From Deltaproteobacteria bacterium (lineage in GTDB: Bacteria; Myxococcota_A; UBA9160; UBA4427), in the NCBI GenBank assembly GCA_016713665.1, contig JADJOR010000006.1, positions 124,001-188,000 on the forward strand: a stretch of 64,000 nt of DNA, read 5' to 3'. Below the pieces are notes generated by a model. That model was not told where the DNA came from and did no database searches. It was given only the letters and a program-made list of their open reading frames with translations. Below, piece by piece: positions 34,367-41,678 of this stretch. The position numbers were made by a program, and so were the translations under genes. Each line of letters begins with the position of its first letter. Position 1 is the first letter of the stretch.

Positions 34367-35608
34367 GTGTCCGAGGCAGCCTTCGTCGGCCGGCAGGCGA
34401 TCGTCGACCGCGACCGGAAGGTCGTGGCGTACGAGCTGCTCTATCGCCGCGGTCGAGCCTCGGTCGTCGCCGACTTCGACGAGCAGAACGAGGCGGCGGT
34501 GCGCGTGATCGCGAATACCTTCGCATCGCTCGGCGAGGAGGCGGTGCTCGGCGGGCTCGTCGGCTTCTTCAACGTGACCCGCGAGGTCTTCCTCTCCGAC
34601 ACGATCCACGCGCTGCCGAAGGAGCGCGTCGTCCTCGAGCTGCTCGAGCACGTCGAGCCCGACCGCGAGATCGAGCTCCGCTGCCGCGCCCTGCGCGAGG
34701 CCGGCTACACGATCGCCCTGGACGACTGGGTCCTCGACGATCCCCGGGCGAACCTCCTGCCCTTCGTCGACGTCGTCAAGGTCGACCTGCCGTCGGTCGG
34801 GCTGCGTCCGCTGCGCCGCCTCGCCCGCACGCTCCGGGACGCCGGCAAGCTGACCCTCGCCGAGAAGGTCGAGACCCAGGCGGAGTTCGACGCCTGCTTC
34901 AAGGCGGGCTTCGATCGCTTCCAGGGTTATTTCTTCTCGCGGCCGGTCGTGCTCGAGGGGACGCTGGTCGACCCGTCCCAGACGACGCTCCTGCGCCTGC
35001 TCCAGCAGCTCTCCGTCGGCGCCGAGACCTCGGCGATCGTCGACAGCTTCAAGCAGGACGCGAAGCTCGGCGTCAACCTGATCCGGATCGTGAACACCGC
35101 GGGCCACGCCGGCCGGCTGCGCATCGAGTCGATCGAGGACGGCGTCCGCCATCTCGGGCTCGCGCATCTGTCGCGCTGGGTCTCGGTGCTGCTCTTCGCC
35201 CAGGGTAGGAAGGGCGGTGTGCGCGATCCGCTGCTCACGCTGGCGGCCCATCGCGGGCGGCTGATGGAGCTGGTCGCCGAAGACGCCGCAAGCCGCGGGC
35301 GGCACGGCATCGATCGCGAGCGGGCCTTCCTCGTCGGCATGCTCTCCCTGGTCGACGCGCTGCTCGGCCGACCGATCGAGGAGATCGTGCGCGCGCTTCG
35401 CCTCGCCCCGGAGATCGAGGCGGCGCTCGTCCGCCGCGAAGGCGATCTCGGTCGCCTGCTCGGTCTCGCCGAGGCGGCCGAGCGCGGGGACGTCGACGCG
35501 ATCGAGACCGCGCTCGCCTGGCTCGGGCTGCCGCTCGAGACCTTCCAGGCCCAGGAGCACGCGGTCTATACCTGGATCCACGCGCTGCAGCAGAGCCTGT
35601 CCGCCTGA
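34367..35608 (+). CDS. EAL-HDOD (YuxH-type) signalling protein
   Basis: A 413-residue cytoplasmic protein. The N-terminal domain (residues 5-205) is EAL-like but degenerate: it starts VGRQAIVDRDRKVVAYELLYR, where an active EAL has E-x-L-x-R, and lacks the catalytic metal-binding set, with LDDW instead of DDFG. It keeps the late F-x-x-x-Q-G-Y-[FL] motif. The C-terminal HDOD domain (about 205-410) has SFKQDAKLGVNLIRIVN, the usual opening, and no HD phosphohydrolase residues. Such proteins act as adaptors in c-di-GMP-linked control of motility or surface polymers. The start is a GTG with GGAGGGAGAG just upstream. Confidence 0.85.
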   Translation: MSEAAFVGRQAIVDRDRKVVAYELLYRRGRASVVADFDEQNEAAVRVIANTFASLGEEAVLGGLVGFFNVTREVFLSDTIHALPKERVVLELLEHVEPDREIELRCRALREAGYTIALDDWVLDDPRANLLPFVDVVKVDLPSVGLRPLRRLARTLRDAGKLTLAEKVETQAEFDACFKAGFDRFQGYFFSRPVVLEGTLVDPSQTTLLRLLQQLSVGAETSAIVDSFKQDAKLGVNLIRIVNTAGHAGRLRIESIEDGVRHLGLAHLSRWVSVLLFAQGRKGGVRDPLLTLAAHRGRLMELVAEDAASRGRHGIDRERAFLVGMLSLVDALLGRPIEEIVRALRLAPEIEAALVRREGDLGRLLGLAEAAERGDVDAIETALAWLGLPLETFQAQEHAVYTWIHALQQSLSA

Positions 35609-35644
35609 AGCGCGCGAGCCGAGGGAAAGACAGGCGCGTCGGTT

Positions 35645-36322
35645 ATGCTCGGCTCCGTGTTCACCGCCTTCCTGGTCATCGGCGCCGCCCTCGTGCTGGC
35701 GATCGCTTTCCAGCGACGCTGCTTCGCCGGCTACCCCGCGCCGCCGCCGGGACTCGCCGTGCTCCATCGCGGCGAGGTCGCCTTCATCCAGGCCGCCGCC
35801 GAGGTCCTGTTTCCGGACGGGGCGGGCCTGCCCGTCGTCGGCGTCGACGCCCATCTCCCGCTCTACGTCGACCACCATCTCTCGGCGCTCCCGCCCAGGC
35901 AGCGCCTGCAGATCCGCGCGCTGCTCGCGCTCTTCGAGCACGTGACCCTCGTGCAGCCCGCCGGCGTTCCGGGCGGTCACGACCGCTTCTCGAGCCTGCC
36001 TCCGGCGGCGCGGATCGCGGTGCTCGAGCGCATCTCGAGCCACGAGACGCTCTCGATCCGGATCCTGTTCACCGCGCTGCGCGCCGTGCTCTCCCTCGGT
36101 TATCTGGGCCACCCGGCCAATCTACGCGAGCTCGGTCTCGCGCCCTTCGAGATCGAGCCCGCGGTGAGCGACGCCGAGCTCTTGTTTCCCCGGGTCGGCG
36201 CGCTGCCGCTCTCGAACCGGCATCTGCTCGCGGATCGCACGGATCCGACGCACCGCGCCCCCCTCGATCCCGACGGGCCACGCCACCGCGCCTATCTGCG
36301 CTCGAGCCGGGACTCGCGATGA
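35645..36322 (+). CDS. GMC oxidoreductase small subunit (gluconate 2-dehydrogenase subunit 3-like)
   Basis: A 225-residue protein with an N-terminal membrane segment (VFTAFLVIGAALVLAIAF). The body is helical with YVDHHLSALPPRQRLQIRALLALFEH near residue 80, the pattern of the subunit-3-type protein that accompanies membrane GMC dehydrogenases. The translation stop overlaps the GMC gene start as ATGA (36319-36322), strong evidence for a two-subunit complex. The ATG at 35645 is part of a TATGCT box at 35644-35649. If that box is a promoter -10, the real start is the in-frame GTG at 35657. No Shine-Dalgarno is visible. Confidence 0.75.
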   Translation: MLGSVFTAFLVIGAALVLAIAFQRRCFAGYPAPPPGLAVLHRGEVAFIQAAAEVLFPDGAGLPVVGVDAHLPLYVDHHLSALPPRQRLQIRALLALFEHVTLVQPAGVPGGHDRFSSLPPAARIAVLERISSHETLSIRILFTALRAVLSLGYLGHPANLRELGLAPFEIEPAVSDAELLFPRVGALPLSNRHLLADRTDPTHRAPLDPDGPRHRAYLRSSRDSR

Positions 36323-37944
36323 GCGACGAACGGGGCGGTGCCGATCCCGACTTCGCGCCGGAGCGCGTGGCGAACGCCGCGTCCGAAAGCGGCGATTGGC
36401 TCGCGGCCGCCCGCGAGCGGGTGCGCGTCTTCGCCCAGTACGACGGCCCGATCCAGGAGAAGGCCGACGTCGTCGTGGTCGGCTCGGGGCCGTGTGGTGC
36501 GGTCGCCGCCTACGAGCTCGCGCGGGCGGGCAAGGACGTGATCCTGGTCGAGGAGGGGCCGCCCTTCACGGTGCGGGACTTCGAGCTCGACGGGAATCTC
36601 TCGATGACGCGCACGATGCGCGAGGGCGGCCTGCGCATGACGCGCGGGACGACGATGCCGACGATGCAGGCGGTCGCCCTCGGCGGCGGCTCGCTCGTCA
36701 ACTCGGCGATCTGCGTCCGGCCCCCGCAATCGGTCTTCGATCGCTGGGCCACGGGCTTCGAGCTCGAGCGCACGAACCGCGAAGCGCTCGATCCCCATTT
36801 CGACGCGATCGGCGCGTTCCTCGGCATCGCGCCGACGCCCGACGCCGTCCAGGGCCGCCGCAATCTGCTCTTCCGGGATGCCTGCGACGCCCTCGGTCTC
36901 TCGAGCGAGCCGATCGCGCGCAACGTCCGCGGCTGCCGCGGCAGCGGCGAATGCTTCACCGGCTGCCGCAGCCGCGCGAAGCAGAGCATGGACGTGAGCT
37001 ACGTGCCGGCGGCGCTGCGGGCGGGGGCGCGGGTGATGACGAGCCTCCAGGTCCAGGCGGTGCGCCACGTCGGGCGCCGCGCGACCGGCGTCGCGGGCCA
37101 CGTGGTCGTGCCGTTCTCCGGCGGGAGTCGCGTGGGCCGGACCCATCGCTTCTCGATCGACGCGAAGGCCGTCGTGCTGGCGGCGGGCTGCACCGCGACG
37201 CCGGTCCTGCTCCGCCACAGCGGCAATCTCGCGAACCGCTCGGGCCAGGTCGGCCGCAATCTCCAGTTCCATCCCGGGGTCGCGATCGCCGGCGTGTTTC
37301 CCGAGGCGGTCGATCCGCAATTCGGAGCGACCCAGGGCTATCAGTCGCTCGCGTTCCTCGACGAGGGCTTCAAGCTCGAGACGCTCTGGGCGCCGCCGCC
37401 GCTGCTCTCGATGCGCTTCCCGGGGATGGGCGCCGAGCTCCAGGCGCGTTATGCGGAGCTCCCGCGCATGGCGGTCTGGGACGCCATCGTCGGCGCGAAT
37501 CGCTCCCTCGGCGAGGTCCGCGTGCGGCCCTGGTCGACGAATCCGGTGCTGCATTGGCGGCTGCATCCGGAGGACCTCGCGATCCTGCGGCGTGCGCTGC
37601 ACGTGATCGCCCGGCTCTTCTTCGCCGCGGGCGCCACGAAGATCCTGCCCGGGGTCCATGGCTTCGCCGAGCAGATGGTCCGCGAGGAGGAGGCCCGGGC
37701 CCTCGACTCGCCGGCGGTCCGTCCGGAGAACCTCGTGATGGGCGGCAATCACGTCTTCTGCACGACCCGCATGCACGGCGACCCGACCCGGGGCGTGGTC
37801 GACGAGGACGGCCGCTGCCACGACCTCGAGAACCTCTACATCGCCGATACCGGGATCTTTCCCATGTGCCCGTCGGTGAACCCGATGTGGACGGGGATGG
37901 CGCTTGCCCGGCGCCAGGCCCTCACCCTCGCGAATCGCCTTTGA
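36319..37944 (+). CDS. GMC family FAD-dependent oxidoreductase
   Basis: A 541-residue enzyme. The FAD-binding dinucleotide fold is VVVGSGPCGAVAAYELARAG at residues about 52-72. The GMC conserved regions follow: a G-G-G-S-x-x-N-[SA] motif (LGGGSLVNSAIC near 126) and the C-terminal MGGNHVFCTTRMHGDPTRG (near 472), with the active-site His in the TRMHG/SVNPMWTG regions. Cysteines cluster in RNVRGCRGSGECFTGCRSR, typical of the larger GMC alcohol/glucose-dehydrogenase-like branch that uses cytochrome or quinone acceptors. With the small subunit upstream it would form a membrane-linked dehydrogenase for an alcohol, sterol or sugar; the substrate is unknown. Confidence 0.88.
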   Translation: MSDERGGADPDFAPERVANAASESGDWLAAARERVRVFAQYDGPIQEKADVVVVGSGPCGAVAAYELARAGKDVILVEEGPPFTVRDFELDGNLSMTRTMREGGLRMTRGTTMPTMQAVALGGGSLVNSAICVRPPQSVFDRWATGFELERTNREALDPHFDAIGAFLGIAPTPDAVQGRRNLLFRDACDALGLSSEPIARNVRGCRGSGECFTGCRSRAKQSMDVSYVPAALRAGARVMTSLQVQAVRHVGRRATGVAGHVVVPFSGGSRVGRTHRFSIDAKAVVLAAGCTATPVLLRHSGNLANRSGQVGRNLQFHPGVAIAGVFPEAVDPQFGATQGYQSLAFLDEGFKLETLWAPPPLLSMRFPGMGAELQARYAELPRMAVWDAIVGANRSLGEVRVRPWSTNPVLHWRLHPEDLAILRRALHVIARLFFAAGATKILPGVHGFAEQMVREEEARALDSPAVRPENLVMGGNHVFCTTRMHGDPTRGVVDEDGRCHDLENLYIADTGIFPMCPSVNPMWTGMALARRQALTLANRL

Positions 37945-37962
37945 GTCGGGAGGAAAGACCCT

Positions 37963-38010
37963 GAAATCCAAGGGGATTTCCGAGGTCTACGCGCGGCGAT
38001 TCGAATCGCC
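37963..38010. other. Hairpin plus 16-bp perfect palindrome between GMC gene and secreted protein gene
   Basis: GAAATCC-AAGG-GGATTTC (37963-37980) is a perfect 7-bp stem with a 4-nt loop, and GGCGATTCGAATCGCC (37995-38010) is a perfect palindrome. They sit 18-66 nt after the GMC stop. The first could end transcription without a T-run; the second looks like a protein-binding operator. The remaining gap to 38136 shows nothing clear. Confidence 0.5.
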
Positions 38011-38136
38011 CGGGGCGGGGCCAGCGGGGTCCGGGCAGGCTCGGCGGGGCCTCGCCGGGGGGCGAGTTCCGCGCGAGCGGCAGGGGATCGGCAGTCCGGT
38101 CTTCAGGTCCGCCCCGCTGCGGCCGATGCGGTCGCC

Positions 38137-38532
38137 ATGTCCCTGCGTCCCGAGCACGCCCGCGCGACGATCCGAAGCCTGATCCCGGCTCTGCTCGTCC
38201 TGCTCCTGGCGGGCGCGGCGACGGCCTACGATCCGGACGCGAGCGTCCACGGCAACTACCGCGGCCAGTGTCGCCGGCTGACGAAGCAGCTCGCCTACTA
38301 CGAGAAGACGATCCTTCCGATGGCGATCCAGCGCGGCGACGTCGCCTGGGAAGACGCGACGAACGATCAGATCAAGCGGCTCTGGCACAAGCGCGCCGAT
38401 CTCTGCCCGAAATACGGCAAGGAGCGGGCGCGACTGCAGCGCCTCGCCGATCGGATCCGGGCCTTCAACAAGATGGTGGCCCGTGCCGGGCGAGCCGCCG
38501 CCCGCTACTTCACCGCCGGCGCGGTGCCCTGA
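38137..38532 (+). CDS. Small secreted protein of unknown function
   Basis: A 131-residue protein with a signal peptide (SLIPALLVLLLAGAATA, cleavage near residue 30). The mature part is short, basic and helical, with a pair of Cys (RGQCRRL and ADLCPKY, residues about 45 and 89) that could form a disulfide, a conserved-looking WEDATNDQIKRLWHKRADLC segment and a C-terminal amphipathic helix. No family is recognised. There is no Shine-Dalgarno before the ATG. It is followed 130 nt later by another secreted protein, a metallopeptidase. Confidence 0.6.
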   Translation: MSLRPEHARATIRSLIPALLVLLLAGAATAYDPDASVHGNYRGQCRRLTKQLAYYEKTILPMAIQRGDVAWEDATNDQIKRLWHKRADLCPKYGKERARLQRLADRIRAFNKMVARAGRAAARYFTAGAVP

Positions 38533-38661
38533 ACGGTCCCGCCGAGCCTGTCCCGCGTGCCACGCCGGGACGCCCCGGAGCCCCTTCGGCCTTCGCCCTG
38601 CGCGCGCCCGGGTCGGTCGCGTAGACTCCGGCCGACGCGGTCGTTCCGCGGAGGCGCGCGC

Positions 38662-39549
38662 ATGAACATCTCGCGATCCGCTCGGGCCCTCTTCACGTCC
38701 ATCGGCTCGTCCGTCTCCAGCGCCCGCGCCGCGGCCTTCCCCGGTCCCGCCGTCGCGGCCTGCGCGGTGCTCGTCCTGTTCGCGGCAGCTCCGGCGATCG
38801 GCATCGGCGACGAGGGCGCCGACGGTCGCTTCGAGCGCCGCGACTCCTTCCATTTCACGCTCTACCAGGACGTCGATCTCGACGAGGCCTCCGGTCTGCG
38901 CGGCTCGCGGCAATTCGAGCAGGACGTGTTGCGTGAGCTCGAGGCCGCCTACACGCGCCTCGATCGCCTCCTCGCCCTGCGACCGGATCGCAAGCTCCCG
39001 GTCACGATCTGGGATCCGGCGCTCTTCGACGCGCGCTTCGCCGGCCTGTTCCGCTTCCCCGCGGCGGGCTTCTACGGCGGCACCATCCAGATTCGCGGCG
39101 CGCCCGGCGTGACCGACGCCCTCGTGCGCGTGCTCCATCACGAGCTGGTCCACGCGGCGCTCGACGCCGAGTCGAGCCTCGTGCTGCCCGCGTGGCTGAA
39201 CGAGGGGCTGGCGGAGTGGTTCGAGGCCCGGGCCTTCGGCAAGCGCGGCCTCGGGTCGGGCGAGCAGGCGGTGCTCGTATCGATCGCCCGGTCCGGCGGA
39301 TTGCCCTACCTCGCGGAGCTCTCGCGGCCGGGCTTCGGCGGGCTCGGTCCGGAGGCCGCGGCGGTGGCGTACCTCGAGTCCTACGCGTTCATCGAACATC
39401 TCGCCGCCACCCAGGGCGAGCGGAGTCTCGTCGAGCTCTGGTCGGCGGTGTTTCGGTCGGGCAGCCTCGAGCGCGGGGTGCGGCGCGCGTACCGGCGCGA
39501 TCTCGAGGCGCTCGAGCGCGCGTTTCGGGCGTCCCTCGGCGCTGCCTGA
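38662..39549 (+). CDS. Secreted peptidase MA-like (gluzincin) metallopeptidase
   Basis: A 295-residue protein. A long N-terminal segment with a hydrophobic core (VAACAVLVLFAAAPAIG, residues 31-47) acts as signal peptide or anchor. The zinc motif is LHHELVHAALD, with H160-E161-x-x-H164, and the third ligand is probably a Glu in WLNEGLAEWFEARAFG (E181 or E185), the gluzincin and peptidase-MA pattern. C-terminal SYAFIEHLAATQGE is also usual for the family. TAGACT at 38622-38627 could be its -10 box, and GGAGG lies 8-12 nt before the ATG. The outer-membrane-protein gene follows after 39 nt. The substrate is unknown. Confidence 0.8.
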   Translation: MNISRSARALFTSIGSSVSSARAAAFPGPAVAACAVLVLFAAAPAIGIGDEGADGRFERRDSFHFTLYQDVDLDEASGLRGSRQFEQDVLRELEAAYTRLDRLLALRPDRKLPVTIWDPALFDARFAGLFRFPAAGFYGGTIQIRGAPGVTDALVRVLHHELVHAALDAESSLVLPAWLNEGLAEWFEARAFGKRGLGSGEQAVLVSIARSGGLPYLAELSRPGFGGLGPEAAAVAYLESYAFIEHLAATQGERSLVELWSAVFRSGSLERGVRRAYRRDLEALERAFRASLGAA

Positions 39550-39553
39550 TCGG

Positions 39554-39582
39554 TTGTGTCGACGGAGGGGCTTCTCTAGCTT
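39554..39582 (+). promoter_or_regulatory. Candidate sigma70-type promoter just before the outer-membrane protein gene
   Basis: TTGTGT at 39554-39559, a 17-nt spacer and TAGCTT at 39577-39582. The GTG start at 39589 is 6 nt after the -10 box, about where transcription would begin, so the mRNA would be leaderless. Confidence 0.4.
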
Positions 39583-39588
39583 GCGCCG

Positions 39589-40758
39589 GTGCGGACGCGA
39601 CGGAGCGAACGAGCAGCGGGGCGGACGGGCGCGGGGCGCGGCTGGGCGGTCGTCGCGGCGGGCCTGATCGCGGCGATTGCGCTCGTGGGCCAGGCCGAGC
39701 CCGATGGGGCCGTCGAGCGCGCGGCGCCCGGGGATGGGGCGACCAGAACGAGCGCTGCCGAGGCCGCTCCCTCGGCCTCGACCTCGACCTCGACGACGGC
39801 GCCCCCGGCCCCGAACGGAACCCCGCCTGCCAAGCCGGGCCACGCCGCGCCGCCATCGCCGATCGGCGCCCGCTTCGCCGAGCCTCTCGAAGGGCAGCGC
39901 ATGCGGATCCGGTATCAGTGGCGGCGCTCGAAGTCCCAGGGGCTGCTGCTCGCCGACCGCGACGCGCGCCCGGGCTACGTCCGCGACGGGCTCTTCGTGG
40001 ACTATGCCGAGACACCGCGCGCGCTCGACGTCACGACCCATACGGTCGAGGTCGCCTACGCCCCGCATCCGCGCACGACGCTGATCCTGCAGGTCCCGTT
40101 TCTCGTCAAGGATCTCGAGACCCTCGAGGCTTCGGGCGATCGCCGCCGCGACCAGACCGAGGGCATCGGCGACGTGACCCTCGGGCTCGTGGTGCCCTTC
40201 ATCCGCCGGGGCCGCGAGTCCTCCCATGTCCACATCGCCTTCGACGTGCCGAGCGGGGGCTTCCGCAAACACGACGAGGCGGGCCGGCGTCTCCCCTACG
40301 ATTCCCAGCTCGGCAATGGGACGGTCGACTTCGAGTGGGGCTGGACCTATCGCGGGGAGCGCGACGGGCTCTCCTGGGGCGGGCAGGCGGTGGGTCGTCA
40401 TCCGCTCGGTCAGAATGGCCTCGACTATCGCGAAGGCAGTCGCTTCGAAGCGTCGCTCTGGAGCGGGGTTCGGATCATCGACGGGCTCAGCGCCTCGCTG
40501 CGCGTCCAGTGGCAGAAGCAGAACAATCTCTCGGGTCGCGATCGCGGCTTCGATCCGATCGCCGACCCGGCCGAGAACGGCAAGGCGCGGGGCGGGACGC
40601 GCTTCCTGCTCGGCCCGGGCCTCGCCTGGGATCTTCCCGGCGTTCTGCGCGGGCAGCGGCTCGCCGTCGAGCTCGCGGTGCCGGTCCATCAGAATCTCGA
40701 CGGGCCCCAGCTCGAGCAGGACTGGACGCTCACGACGGGCTGGCAGTGGGCCTACTGA
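39589..40758 (+). CDS. Outer-membrane beta-barrel protein, transporter-like
   Basis: A 389-residue protein. The N-terminus has a hydrophobic segment (WAVVAAGLIAAIALVGQA) and an Ala/Ser/Thr/Pro-rich linker, then a series of amphipathic beta strands of alternating pattern: IRYQWRRSKSQG, VEVAYAPHPRTTLILQVPF, GDVTLGLVVPF, HVHIAFDVPSG, FEWGWTYRG. It ends in an aromatic-rich WTLTTGWQWAY strand, the C-terminal signature for outer-membrane insertion. The shape fits the 'transporter' (MetA-like) barrel family often found with copper or aromatic-compound genes. The start is a GTG with a promoter-like pair directly upstream. The end overlaps the copper-protein gene by 13 nt, so a joint role in copper handling is likely. 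Confidence 0.68.
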   Translation: MRTRRSERAAGRTGAGRGWAVVAAGLIAAIALVGQAEPDGAVERAAPGDGATRTSAAEAAPSASTSTSTTAPPAPNGTPPAKPGHAAPPSPIGARFAEPLEGQRMRIRYQWRRSKSQGLLLADRDARPGYVRDGLFVDYAETPRALDVTTHTVEVAYAPHPRTTLILQVPFLVKDLETLEASGDRRRDQTEGIGDVTLGLVVPFIRRGRESSHVHIAFDVPSGGFRKHDEAGRRLPYDSQLGNGTVDFEWGWTYRGERDGLSWGGQAVGRHPLGQNGLDYREGSRFEASLWSGVRIIDGLSASLRVQWQKQNNLSGRDRGFDPIADPAENGKARGGTRFLLGPGLAWDLPGVLRGQRLAVELAVPVHQNLDGPQLEQDWTLTTGWQWAY

Positions 40759-41603
40759 CGCGCGCGTGCGCGCGCGGGCTCGGAGGGGTCCTCGCGCTGA
40801 TCCTCGTCGTCGTCGCGAGCGCCTGCGACCGGGACGCGAATCCCGCCATCGGCCGCCACGCGGCCCACGGCATCGTCGAAGACGTCGATCGCGACAACGC
40901 CCAGGTCCTGATCGAGCACGACGACGTGCCGGGCCTGATGCCCGCGATGACGATGAACTTCCTGGTGCGCGACGCGGCGGTGCTCGCGCGACTCGCGCGC
41001 GGGCAGGTGATCGACTTCGAGCTCGAGTTCACCGGCCGCAGCTACGAGGTCGTCGACTTCGAGGTGGTGGGCGAGGGGGCCTTCGACGCGGGCTGGCGGC
41101 GCCTCGGCGACGGGCTCGTCCGCTCGAGCCCGGTGCCCGACTTCGAGCTCGTCGATCAGTCGGGGGCCCGGGTTCATTTCGCCGAGCTCGGCGATCGCGT
41201 CCTGCTGATCGACTTCATCTACACCGAGTGTCCCGGTCCGTGCCCGGTCCAGACGGCGCGCCAGGTCGCGCTCCAACGCCGGATCCCGGAGGCGCTGCGC
41301 CCGCGGATCCACTTTCTGTCGCTCAGCCTCGATCCCGAGCACGACGGACCGGCGGAGCTCGAACGCTATGCAAAGGCCCGCGGCGCCGACCTCTCGACCT
41401 GGTCGTTCCTGACCGGGCCCCCCGAAACGCTGGCCTCCCTCGCCCGCGCTTACGGCGTGGGCTCGCTCCGCAAGGAGAACGGCACGATCGACCACACGCT
41501 CGTGACCTTCCTCGTCCACGAAGGTCGGGTCCTCGAGCGCTACCTGCCGAAGCCCGGCGAAGAGGATCGGCTGCTCGCCGACCTCGTGGCCCTGGCTGAT
41601 TGA
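40746..41603 (+). CDS. CusF-like copper-binding domain fused to SCO1/SenC thioredoxin-like protein (lipoprotein)
   Basis: A 285-residue lipoprotein starting at the GTG at 40746. The signal ends in VVVASAC (Cys27). The first mature domain (about 40-110) has H-x-x-V-P-G-L-M-P-A-M-T-M-N-F, the CusF/copper-binding signature with His58 and Met65/68/70. The second domain (about 128-285) is SCO1/SenC: the CxxxC copper site is C162-P-G-P-C166 and the third ligand is His250 in TIDHTLVTFLV. SCO proteins deliver copper to or reduce the CuA site of cytochrome oxidase. No oxidase genes are in the window. The start overlaps the barrel gene, indicating coupling. Confidence 0.88.
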   Translation: MGLLTRACARGLGGVLALILVVVASACDRDANPAIGRHAAHGIVEDVDRDNAQVLIEHDDVPGLMPAMTMNFLVRDAAVLARLARGQVIDFELEFTGRSYEVVDFEVVGEGAFDAGWRRLGDGLVRSSPVPDFELVDQSGARVHFAELGDRVLLIDFIYTECPGPCPVQTARQVALQRRIPEALRPRIHFLSLSLDPEHDGPAELERYAKARGADLSTWSFLTGPPETLASLARAYGVGSLRKENGTIDHTLVTFLVHEGRVLERYLPKPGEEDRLLADLVALAD

Positions 41604-41678
41604 AGCGATCGGCGGCGGGCGAGCGGGTTTCGCCTCGGTTTCGCTCGCGGGTCGGCGCCGCTAGATTGGGCGGCCTGC

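Noticed and set aside
30141..34526. A single long minus-strand frame of 1461 codons
   Set aside because: Only the part from 32090 down is protein-like (SelO-like). The upstream half is antisense to psd and the crotonase gene, Arg/Pro/Ser-rich, and is an artefact of high-GC codon bias.
37995..38010. Possible tRNA T-loop (TTCGAATC)
   Set aside because: No acceptor or anticodon stem can be built around it; the sequence is part of a plain palindrome.
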